Assembly: GCF_017639205.1 (NCBI RefSeq)
Contig: NZ_CP071139.1
Location: forward strand, 2,232,001 to 2,296,000
Source: Streptomyces nojiriensis
Lineage (GTDB): Bacteria > Actinomycetota > Actinomycetes > Streptomycetales > Streptomycetaceae
Length of the DNA: 64,000 nt
Reading direction: 5' to 3'
The notes below the pieces were generated by a model, which did no database searches, was not told the DNA's origin, and worked only from the letters and a program-made list of their open reading frames with translations. Positions 15,680 through 22,572 of this stretch are shown in pieces; positions within the stretch are counted from its first letter, which is position 1; each line of letters starts with the position of its first letter. A program made the translations under genes and the position numbers.

Positions 15680-17326
15680 TCAGATCTGGACGTCCACGAG
15701 GAACGGTCCGGGGTGGGACAGCATCCGGCCCACGGCGGCGACCGCCTCGTCCGGCTTCTCCACGCGCATCCCGCCGGCGCCGAGCGACCGGGCCAGTCCG
15801 GCGAAGTCGATCTCGGGGTGGGAGAGGTCGAAGGAGCCCGGGAAGCCGTGCTCCGGGATGTCCCGCTCCCGCCAGTACTGGGCGATGTTGTCGTCCAGCA
15901 GCCGGTACTTGCGGTTGTTGCACACCACGAACTTGGCGTCGATGCCGTGCCGGGCCGCCGTCCACAGCGCCTGGTACGTGTACATGGACCCGCCGTCGCC
16001 CGCGAAGCCGACCACCAGCCGCTCCGGCCGGGCCAGCTTGGCCCCGACCGCGCCCGGGAAGCCCACGCCGAGCGAACCGCCCCGGGTGAGGTGGTAGTCG
16101 CCGGGGCGCTCCGCCGGCAGGTACCGGGTGACCAGCGGCGAGGTGGTCAGCGCCTCGTCGAAGACGATCAGGTCCCCGCCGGTGCGCTCGGCCAGGGTCT
16201 TCAGGAAGACGGCCATCGGCGTGCCGTCGTCCGCGGCCGACCGCGCCTCCCGCACCTCGCGGACCCGCTCCCGGGTCCGTGCGTCGAGGCGCGCGGCCGC
16301 CGCGGCCCGCCGCTGCGGGCCGAGGCTCCGCTCCAGTACGCCGGCCAGCGCGCGCAGCGCCTGCTTGGGATCCGCGGCCAGGCCCAGGTCCACCGGGTGG
16401 TTCTTGGCGATCTCGTAGGCGTTGAGGTCGATGTGGACGACCTTGGCGCCCGCCCGGAAGGGGCTCTCCAGCTCGGGGAAGACCTCCGGGAAGACATAGG
16501 TGCCGACGATCAGCACGCCGTCGGCGTCCCCGACGAGCTCCTTGCTGTGCGGGCCGAACATGTGCCCGGTCTGGCCCCGCCGCAGCGGGTGCGAGGCCGC
16601 GATGTTCACCTCGGACGAGTCGACCTCGTACACGTCGGCGCCCAGCAGCTCGGCGACGGCGACGAGCTCGGCCTGCGCCCCGGAGAGCGCGACCCCGTCC
16701 CCGACCAGGACGATCGGCCGCTCGGCGGAGGCGAGCAGCTCGGCCGCCCGCCCCACCGAGGCCGGTGAGGGCGACACGTCGGTGAGCACCTGCGTCGACG
16801 GCAGGACGGGCTCGGAGTTGAGCTCGTCCAGCACATCCATCGGCAGCGCCACGAACACGGGCCCGCGGGGCGGGGTGAGCGCGATCTTCACGGCCCGCCG
16901 GACGGTGCGCAGGACCGAGTGCCGGTCGGTGACCCGGGTCGCGTACTTGGTCACCGGCTTGGCCATCGCCACCAGATCGGATGCCATCTGCGCGTCCATG
17001 GCGTCGTAGCGGACCCCGGCGTCACCGGCGACCACGACGAGCGGGGTGTGGCCGCGCAGCGACTGGTAGAGCATGCCGATGCCGTTGCCCAGGCCGACAC
17101 CGGAGTGCAGCTGGAGCAGGGCCGCGCCGCCGGTCGCCCGGGCGTACCCGTCGGCGATGCCGGCGGCCACGGTCTCCTGGAGGGCGAGGACGTAGTGGAA
17201 GTCCTCCGCCGCGTCCACCGCGTCGAGGAATCCCTGTTCCACCGTCCCCGGATTTCCGAACATCACATTCAGACCGTCGGCCTTGAACTGCTCGATCAGC
17301 CTTTCCCGTCCGGGAGTGGCTTCCAT
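15680..17326 (-). CDS. Thiamine-diphosphate enzyme, benzoylformate decarboxylase-like
   Basis: At 548 aa this has the full three-domain ThDP fold of 2-oxo-acid decarboxylases and acetolactate synthases. The N-terminal FGNPGTVEQGFL and catalytic glutamate E51 (LQETVAAGIADGYAR), plus H74 in LQLHSGVGLGNGIG, match benzoylformate decarboxylase. The cofactor motif runs from GDGGS (443) to NN (470-471). The serine of the BFD FGNPGS loop is threonine here and a second BFD histidine is not evident, so the substrate may differ. It would decarboxylate or ligate a 2-oxo acid to give an aldehyde, suiting an operon rich in aldehyde-handling enzymes. Confidence 0.9.
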   Translation of the reverse strand: MEATPGRERLIEQFKADGLNVMFGNPGTVEQGFLDAVDAAEDFHYVLALQETVAAGIADGYARATGGAALLQLHSGVGLGNGIGMLYQSLRGHTPLVVVAGDAGVRYDAMDAQMASDLVAMAKPVTKYATRVTDRHSVLRTVRRAVKIALTPPRGPVFVALPMDVLDELNSEPVLPSTQVLTDVSPSPASVGRAAELLASAERPIVLVGDGVALSGAQAELVAVAELLGADVYEVDSSEVNIAASHPLRRGQTGHMFGPHSKELVGDADGVLIVGTYVFPEVFPELESPFRAGAKVVHIDLNAYEIAKNHPVDLGLAADPKQALRALAGVLERSLGPQRRAAAAARLDARTRERVREVREARSAADDGTPMAVFLKTLAERTGGDLIVFDEALTTSPLVTRYLPAERPGDYHLTRGGSLGVGFPGAVGAKLARPERLVVGFAGDGGSMYTYQALWTAARHGIDAKFVVCNNRKYRLLDDNIAQYWRERDIPEHGFPGSFDLSHPEIDFAGLARSLGAGGMRVEKPDEAVAAVGRMLSHPGPFLVDVQI

Positions 17327-17368
17327 GAATTCCCCCTCAACTCTCCGATTTCCCTGCGACTTCCGGGA

Positions 17369-18193
17369 TCACCAGCCGTATCGGGTGAGACCGTCCTCCA
17401 GGACTTCCACGATCTTCTGCCCCGTGAGATACGAGTCGGGGGTGGAACGTCCGGTGACGAAGGGGAAATCGACGATGACCGACACCGGCTTGCCGAAATT
17501 CCCGTGGTACGCGCCGCGCGGGCCCGTCGCATCGCGCAGGATGTACTCCAGCGGATACGGCGGCGGCCCCATGTTGAAGTCGGTACCGAGGAATCCGGTG
17601 CCGTCCTTGTAGTCGTACTCCTTGCAGTGGCCGGTGACGTGCTTGCCCCAGATGATGCTCCGGCGGTCGCCCCAGTCCCGGGCGAAGGCCAGGCAGGCGA
17701 CGCCGTAGCACTCGGCGGCGACGACCTTGCCGGCCTTCCGGAAGGCCAGGATCAGGGCGTGCACGCGCTCGTTGTTGGCGAGGTCCGCGATCGGGCCGCT
17801 GCCGCCGACGATGAGGATCGCGTCGTACCCGGCGATGTCGGCGTCGATTTTGTCGAGATCGCGGTGGTACTGCTCCAGCTTGGGCAGATAGCCCTCGTCG
17901 CTCGTGTACGGACGCTCGGGGACCCACGCCTCGATGTCGAGCGGCGAGTCCAGCCGGCTCGACCGCTCGAACTCCCGCCCGAGCCGGGCGTTCTCCTCGG
18001 TGGTGACCGAGCGTCCCAGCGGGGGATCGATGTAGTTCGCGTCGAGGCTCGGCGGAAGAGCGTGTGCACGCTTTCCGGTCGGCGTGGCGAATATGACCTC
18101 GTAGCCCCGCTCGTCGAACTTCGACACGGGGCCTATCAGTTCCTCGGCCCAGTAACCGTGTTCGGAGACAATGACCAGAATCTTTCTGCTCAC
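17369..18193 (-). CDS. DJ-1/PfpI family protein, first gene of the cluster
   Basis: The 274-aa protein begins MSRKILVIVSEHGYWAEEL (GTG start). The GTG is chosen because GGAGG lies five bases before it; an upstream ATG at 18262 has no such site. The nucleophile cysteine is C162 in AAECYGVACLAF, with E11, E17 and E18 near the N-terminus. A long insert (about 45-115) and a C-terminal extension with TGQKIVEVLEDGL distinguish it from the other two DJ-1 proteins. It heads the 20-gene minus-strand unit, so its upstream region should carry the cluster promoter. Activity unknown; glyoxalase/deglycase and chaperone roles are known in the superfamily. Confidence 0.85.
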   Translation of the reverse strand: MSRKILVIVSEHGYWAEELIGPVSKFDERGYEVIFATPTGKRAHALPPSLDANYIDPPLGRSVTTEENARLGREFERSSRLDSPLDIEAWVPERPYTSDEGYLPKLEQYHRDLDKIDADIAGYDAILIVGGSGPIADLANNERVHALILAFRKAGKVVAAECYGVACLAFARDWGDRRSIIWGKHVTGHCKEYDYKDGTGFLGTDFNMGPPPYPLEYILRDATGPRGAYHGNFGKPVSVIVDFPFVTGRSTPDSYLTGQKIVEVLEDGLTRYGW

Positions 18194-18505
18194 GTATTCC
18201 TCCAGGCGCCGCCTGTTGTCGTTGGCGTCCCCCACACTGGCCGCGCCCAGGGGCTTCGTCAAAGCGCTGGTATGCGACTTCGTGAGGTAGCGGGCCAGGT
18301 CGTGGCGGCACCTCAGGAAGTCGTGCGCAGACGTCAGGAAGTAGCTTCAGGACTACCTGACTTCGGCCGAATCGATGAACCATTCCGCCGGCTCCGACCT
18401 ATGGTCTGGACGCGCCGTGAATCACAGGCGCCCGAGCCGACTTGATGCACGAGCGACAGCGCGAGCGACAGCACGGGCAAGAGCACGAGGAGAGGGACGG
18501 GGACG
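18194..18505. promoter_or_regulatory. Divergent intergenic region with phased TCAGGAAGT repeats
   Basis: This 312-base gap separates the minus-strand cluster from the zinc-finger/reductase genes and must hold promoters for both. TCAGGAAGT occurs at 18313-18321 and 18334-18342, exactly 21 bases (two helical turns) apart. A related TCAGGA is at 18348 and an inverted CCTGA at 18356-18360, next to ACTTCGG. Another ACTTCGTGAGGTAG-type segment lies near 18278. Such phasing suits a dimeric regulator. No convincing -10/-35 pair or known operator was recognised. Confidence 0.4.
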
Positions 18506-18778
18506 ATGACGATGGACCTGTTGTGCACACACATCGATCAGATACGTCCGGTGAAACCCACGGCCGTGGGCTGCGAGGAGTGCCTCATCGCCGGGGACAC
18601 CTGGGTGCACCTGCGGATGTGCCTCAGCTGCGGGCACGTCGGATGCTGCGACTCGTCGAGGAACCGTCACGCCACCCGGCACTACCGGACCACCGAGCAC
18701 GCCATCGCGGCCTCCCACGAGCCCGGCGAGGACTGGGCCTGGTGCTACGCCGACCAGCTGATGCTGGACCCGGCATGA
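18506..18778 (+). CDS. UBP-type zinc-finger protein
   Basis: This 90-aa protein is little more than a ZnF-UBP domain: C7, H9, C23, C26, H35, C39, C42, H44, C47, C48, H55 and H59 give enough ligands for two or three zinc ions. MCLSCGHVGCCDSS is diagnostic. In eukaryotes this fold binds the free C-terminus of ubiquitin; actinobacterial versions have no defined ligand. AGGAGAGGG precedes the ATG; an in-frame ATG two codons on is possible. Its stop overlaps the start of the receiver/reductase gene (ATGA), so the two are translated together and probably interact. Confidence 0.93.
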   Translation: MTMDLLCTHIDQIRPVKPTAVGCEECLIAGDTWVHLRMCLSCGHVGCCDSSRNRHATRHYRTTEHAIAASHEPGEDWAWCYADQLMLDPA

Positions 18779-20499
18779 GCGCGGCCCCCGAGAGTTCCGC
18801 CGCCACCACCTCGGCGGCCGCGGCCGCCGAACGCGCGGAGCACAAGAAGCCGGTCATCCTCGCCGTGGACGACGACCCGCAGGTGCTGCGCGCCGTCCGC
18901 CGCGACCTGCGCAGCGCCTACGGCGACCGCTACCGGGTGCTCGGCGCCTCCTCGGCGGCCGACGCGCTGAAGATCCTGGACTCCCTCGACGAACGCGGAC
19001 ACGACCCGGCGCTGTTCCTCGTGGACCAGCGCATGCCGGACGTGACCGGAGTCGAGTTCCTGCTGGAGGCGGTCAGCCGCTTCCCGGACGCCCGCCGCGT
19101 CCTGCTGACGGCCTACGCGGAGACCGATGCCGCGATCACCGCCATCAACCGGGTCCGCCTCGACTACTACCTGCTCAAGCCCTGGGACCCGCCGCACGAG
19201 CGGCTCTTCCCGGTCCTGGACGACCTGCTGTCGGACTGGCTGGCCACCTACCGGCCGGCGTACGACGGGATCATCGTCGCCGGCCACCTCGTCTCCCCCG
19301 GCACCCACGCCGTACGGGACTTCTTCACCCGCAACGGCCAGCCGTTCCGCTTCCTCAACGTCGAGCGGGACCCCGAGGCGCTGACCCTGATCGCCGCCCA
19401 GCCCGACGGGGCACTCCCCCTCGTCCGCTTCCCGGACGGGTCGGTCCTCTCGGCCCCGACCGACACCCAGCTCGCCCAGCGCCTGGGCCTGGCCACCACC
19501 GCCTCCCGCCCGCACTACGAGTGCGTCATCGTCGGCGCGGGCCCGGCGGGCCTGGCGGCGGGCGTCTACTCGGCCTCGGAGGGCCTCTCGACCCTCATGC
19601 TGGACTCCCGCGCGCCGGGCGGCCAGGCGGGCACGTCCAGCCTGATCGAGAACTACCTCGGCTTCCCCTCGGGCCTCTCCGGCGGCGACCTGACCCGCCG
19701 GGCCACCATCCAGGCCTCCCGGTTCGGCGCCGAGATCCTGCACCCCGTGGAAGTGGTCTCGCTGACCCGGGACGACCCGGCCAAGATCCTGACCCTGGCG
19801 GACGGCACGGAGATCTCCGCCGAGACGGTGCTGCTGGCCACCGGGGTCTCGTACAACCGCCTCGACGCCCCCGGCGCGGACCGCTTCGAGGGGGCCGGCC
19901 TCTACTACGGCGCGGCCACCACGGAGAGCTCGGCCTGCATCTCCCAGCACGTGTTCATCGTCGGCGGGGCCAATTCCGCGGGCCAGGCGGCGGTGCACTT
20001 CGCCAAGTACGCCGCCCGCGTCACGATCCTGGTCCGCGCGGCCTCCCTGGACGCGAGCATGTCCCGCTACCTGATCGACGAGATCGACCGCACCCCGAAC
20101 ATCGAGGTGAAGGTGCGCACGACGGTGGTCCGGCTGGACGGCGAGGAGCACCTGGAGCGCCTCACCCTCCACGACGCGGACACGGGCGAGGACACCGAGA
20201 TCCCGGCCCGCTTCATGTTCACCTTCATCGGCGCCCGCCCGCACACCGACTGGCTCGCGGGCGTCGTCGAGCGCGACGAGTACGGCTTCGTCCTCACCGG
20301 CTCGGACCTGATCTCGAACGGCGGCGAGCTCCCGGCCGAGTGGAGCCTGGAGCGCGCCCCGTACCCCCTGGAGACGAGCGTCCCCGGAGTCTTCGCGGCG
20401 GGCGACGTCCGTGCCCACTCGGTGAAACGCGTCGCCTCTGGGGTGGGTGAGGGGGCGATGGCCGTCTCGCTGATCCACCGCTACCGCTCGATGGGCTGA
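18775..20499 (+). CDS. Response-regulator receiver fused to thioredoxin-reductase-like flavoprotein without CxxC
   Basis: The 574-aa protein has three parts. Residues 25-150 are an intact receiver (acidic VDDDP at 31-35, acceptor D84 in LVDQRMPDVTG, K135 in YLLKPWDPP). Residues 160-245 look like a glutaredoxin-like linker domain with no active cysteines. Residues 248-574 form a thioredoxin-reductase fold with FAD motif GAGPAGLAAGVYSASEGL and NAD(P) motif VGGANSAGQAAV (397-408). Where thioredoxin reductases have CATC this one reads YYGAATTESSAC, so no disulfide relay is possible. Such fusions are known in actinobacteria by architecture, with no settled function. Phosphorylation could gate flavin chemistry or binding of the zinc-finger partner. 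Confidence 0.92.
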   Translation: MSAAPESSAATTSAAAAAERAEHKKPVILAVDDDPQVLRAVRRDLRSAYGDRYRVLGASSAADALKILDSLDERGHDPALFLVDQRMPDVTGVEFLLEAVSRFPDARRVLLTAYAETDAAITAINRVRLDYYLLKPWDPPHERLFPVLDDLLSDWLATYRPAYDGIIVAGHLVSPGTHAVRDFFTRNGQPFRFLNVERDPEALTLIAAQPDGALPLVRFPDGSVLSAPTDTQLAQRLGLATTASRPHYECVIVGAGPAGLAAGVYSASEGLSTLMLDSRAPGGQAGTSSLIENYLGFPSGLSGGDLTRRATIQASRFGAEILHPVEVVSLTRDDPAKILTLADGTEISAETVLLATGVSYNRLDAPGADRFEGAGLYYGAATTESSACISQHVFIVGGANSAGQAAVHFAKYAARVTILVRAASLDASMSRYLIDEIDRTPNIEVKVRTTVVRLDGEEHLERLTLHDADTGEDTEIPARFMFTFIGARPHTDWLAGVVERDEYGFVLTGSDLISNGGELPAEWSLERAPYPLETSVPGVFAAGDVRAHSVKRVASGVGEGAMAVSLIHRYRSMG

Positions 20500-20517
20500 G
20501 AGCGAACGCCGCGCGCC

Positions 20518-20547
20518 TTGCGATCAAGGCCGCAGCGGATGCAACGT
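20518..20547 (+). promoter_or_regulatory. Candidate promoter for a leaderless mRNA
   Basis: TTGCGA (20518-20523) and CAACGT (20542-20547) are 18 bases apart, and the next gene's ATG is eight bases further, with no ribosome binding site between. The match to the -10 consensus is weak. Confidence 0.35.
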
Positions 20548-20554
20548 TGATTAC

Positions 20555-21064
20555 ATGATTACAGCCGAACAGAGCGAACAGCTCCGCGCGTGGTTCGCCG
20601 AGCGCCTGCCGGTCGACGTCTACGAGTCCCTGGACTCGGTCACCCTCGACCGCGAGGAGATCACGGTCGTCGGCGTCATACCGGCGGCCGAATCGGTCAA
20701 GGAGTTCCGCGAACGCACCCGCGAACAGCGCATCGAAGTGGCCCGCGAGGCCGAAGAGCTCTACCGCCGGAAGGTCGCCTGGGGCGTACGGGTGGGTGAG
20801 GAGACGACCCTGTTCACCCACCTCGCCGTCCCGGTGATGACCCGGCTGCGCCAGTCCGAGCGCCAGGTCCTCGACACCCTGGTCGCCGGCGGAGTGGCCC
20901 GCAGCCGGGCCGACGCCCTCGCCTGGTGCGTCCGGCTCGTCGGCCGCAACACGGACGAGTGGCTGACCGAGCTGCGCGACTCCCTGGACAAGGTCCAGCG
21001 GGTCCGCGCCCAGGGCCCTGACGTCTCAGAACCGACCGACTCCATGAAGTCCGGGTCCGAATGA
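20555..21064 (+). CDS. Conserved hypothetical protein
   Basis: The 169-aa product is soluble and charged, with no recognised domain. Residues 1-75 (MITAEQSEQLRAWFAERLPV onward) contain short beta strands and an amphipathic helix. Residues 85-145 (LRQSERQVLDTLVAGGVARS, then ADALAWCVRLVG) look like a ribbon-helix-helix or winged-helix-like set, the arrangement of several small actinobacterial DNA-associated proteins. The C-terminus is a disordered acidic tail. No ribosome binding site precedes the ATG, consistent with a leaderless transcript. It lies between the reductase fusion and the ABM/globin pair but is spaced from both, so it is probably a separate unit. I do not recognise a function. 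Confidence 0.75.
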   Translation: MITAEQSEQLRAWFAERLPVDVYESLDSVTLDREEITVVGVIPAAESVKEFRERTREQRIEVAREAEELYRRKVAWGVRVGEETTLFTHLAVPVMTRLRQSERQVLDTLVAGGVARSRADALAWCVRLVGRNTDEWLTELRDSLDKVQRVRAQGPDVSEPTDSMKSGSE

Positions 21065-21137
21065 CGAATCCGCCCCACGGCGGCGCGTGATCGCGTAAGG
21101 CTGGCGACGACCTACACCCAGGGAGAGGCACGCACCC

Positions 21138-21461
21138 ATGACCACCACCGTCGAATACATCCGCTACCGGATCGCATTGGACGACCAGTCGGCCTTCGAG
21201 GACGCGTACGCCCGGGCCGCCGAGTCCCTGGCCGCGTCCCCCGAGTGCATCGACTACGAGCTGGCCCGCTGCGAGGAGGAGAAGGAGCGCTACATCCTCC
21301 GGATCCGCTGGACCTCGATCGAGGACCACCTGGGCGGGTTCCGCAAGGGCGAGCACTTCCCGGCCTTCTTCAACGCGATCCGTCCGTACGTGACGGCCAT
21401 CGAGGAGATGCAGCACTACCTCGTGACGGGCGTCGTGGGCACGGGAAAGGCCGCCGGATAA
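21138..21461 (+). CDS. Antibiotic biosynthesis monooxygenase (ABM) domain protein
   Basis: The 107-aa protein is one dimeric ferredoxin-like ABM domain: EYIRYRIALDDQSAFEDAYA, then ECIDYELARCEEEKERYILR and the helix DHLGGFRKGEHFPAFF. Relatives include cofactor-free quinone monooxygenases and haem-degrading IsdG-type enzymes. GGGAGAGG lies ten or so bases before ATG. The truncated haemoglobin gene starts two bases after its stop. Chimeric proteins joining these two domains are known in actinobacteria, so partnership is likely even though the domains are separate here. The true substrate is unknown. Confidence 0.9.
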   Translation: MTTTVEYIRYRIALDDQSAFEDAYARAAESLAASPECIDYELARCEEEKERYILRIRWTSIEDHLGGFRKGEHFPAFFNAIRPYVTAIEEMQHYLVTGVVGTGKAAG

Positions 21462-21463
21462 CG

Positions 21464-21940
21464 ATGAGCACCACACCCACCATCTACGAGTGGATGGGCG
21501 GAGCGGAGGCGATGAACCGCCTCACGGACGCCTTCTACACCCACGCACTGCAGGACGAGATCCTGGCCCCGGTCTTCGCCGGCATGGACTCGGAACACCC
21601 GCAGCACGTCGCGGTCTGGCTGTCGGAGGTCTTCGGCGGCCCCGCGGACTACACCGCCCACCACGGCGGCCACCAGCACATGGCCACCAAGCACCTCGGG
21701 CGGGCGATCACCGAGCGGCAGCGCCGCCGCTGGGTGGACCTGCTGATGGACACGGCCGACGAGGTCGGCCTCCCGACGGACCCGGAATTCCGGGGGGTGT
21801 TCGCCTACTACATCGAGTGGGGCACCCGCATGGCCCTGATCTACTCGGGCCCCAACCCGCCCCCGGTCGACGCGGCCAAGATCCCGGTCTGGTCCTGGGG
21901 CCAAACCCCACCCTGGATCCCGAACAACCCGCAGGACTGA
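21464..21940 (+). CDS. Group II truncated haemoglobin
   Basis: The 158-aa protein is a two-over-two globin of group II. Markers are YEWMGGAEAMNRL in the A/B region, Y25 (B10), VWLSEVFGGP, the proximal H77 in HMATKHLGR and W90 (G8) in RRRWVDLL. The C-terminus is extended and proline-rich (residues 130-158). Group II proteins bind oxygen or NO and are linked to NO detoxification or oxygen supply to an oxygenase. The ABM partner two bases upstream fits the second idea. The ATG at 21464 is preferred over frames overlapping the ABM gene because it gives the normal globin N-terminus. Confidence 0.93.
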   Translation: MSTTPTIYEWMGGAEAMNRLTDAFYTHALQDEILAPVFAGMDSEHPQHVAVWLSEVFGGPADYTAHHGGHQHMATKHLGRAITERQRRRWVDLLMDTADEVGLPTDPEFRGVFAYYIEWGTRMALIYSGPNPPPVDAAKIPVWSWGQTPPWIPNNPQD

Positions 21941-21980
21941 CACAGGTGGGGGGCATGCCTTGCGCTTGCCCCCCACCCCA

Positions 21981-22138
21981 GCCCAGCCGGCGTTCGAGGC
22001 GCTCTTTCAGCCCCGCCCGGCCCAACCCAGCCCCGCCGGCGCTTGAGGCGCTCTTTCAGCCCCGCCGGCGCTTGAGGCGCTCTTTCAGCCCCGCCGGCGC
22101 TTGAGGCGCTCTTTCAGCCCCGCCGGCGCTTGAGGCGC
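21981..22138. repeat. 29-bp tandem repeat between convergent genes
   Basis: The unit CCCCGCCGGCGCTTGAGGCG plus CTCTTTCAG is 29 bp. Three perfect copies lie at 22031-22059, 22060-22088 and 22089-22117. A diverged copy precedes them (about 21984-22010, with CGTTCGAGGC) and a partial copy follows (22118-22138). The partial copy runs into an inverted GGGGTCCGGGGCGGAGCCCC motif common in Streptomyces spacers. On the minus strand each copy carries TGA; because 29 is not a multiple of three, successive copies place it in all three frames. The array lies downstream of the globin gene and forms the last codons of the barstar gene. It may also fold as serial hairpins. Confidence 0.85.
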
Positions 22139-22572
22139 GGGGTCCGGGGCGGAGCCCCGGCAGCCGGCCCGTGCCCGGCTTCGGCCGCGGCCTCGGCCAG
22201 CACCACCACCAGCTCCGGCCCAGCGCCGCCAGGCTCCCGCCCCCGCTCCCGCCAGAAGCCAACGGCTTCCTCCAGCACCTCGCCCAGCGTCTCCCACTCG
22301 CCCGGCCGGGCATCCGCATACCCGCGCCACGACGTCACCGCCACCAGCCACCCCCCGCCGGACGGCGTCGGCAACCACGACAGGTCCCGCAGCGCATCGG
22401 CCAGCGCGTCCCAGTTCCCGCCGACCCACTCCGGCAGCCGCAAGGCATCCCCGCACCGCCGCATCAGCTCGGCCTTGCCCCGTACCCCGCTCAGGTCCAG
22501 CCGTACGGTCGTCCGGCCCGCGGCTTCGGCGGCTTCGAGCGCCGGGGCGAGCGGCTGCGGGTCCAGGCTCAT
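22114..22572 (-). CDS. Barstar-family ribonuclease inhibitor
   Basis: The 152-aa protein contains a barstar fold: LDLSGVRGKAELMRRCGDAL, then LRLPEWVGGNWDALADAL, the conserved G-NWDAL helix that plugs the ribonuclease active site. Bacillus barstar is about 90 aa; this one has an Ala/Glu-rich extension and a basic tail LKRRRG encoded by the 29-bp repeat, which also supplies its stop. ATG overlaps the stop of the RNase Sa-like gene by four bases. It should protect the cytoplasm against that enzyme. The repeat-encoded tail is probably not functional, and the original stop may have been lost. Confidence 0.9.
   Translation of the reverse strand: MSLDPQPLAPALEAAEAAGRTTVRLDLSGVRGKAELMRRCGDALRLPEWVGGNWDALADALRDLSWLPTPSGGGWLVAVTSWRGYADARPGEWETLGEVLEEAVGFWRERGREPGGAGPELVVVLAEAAAEAGHGPAAGAPPRTPRLKRRRG

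Noticed and set aside
18193..18262. ATG at 18262 as start of the first DJ-1 gene
   Set aside because: It adds 23 residues not typical of the family and has no ribosome binding site, while GTG at 18193 has GGAGG at the right distance.
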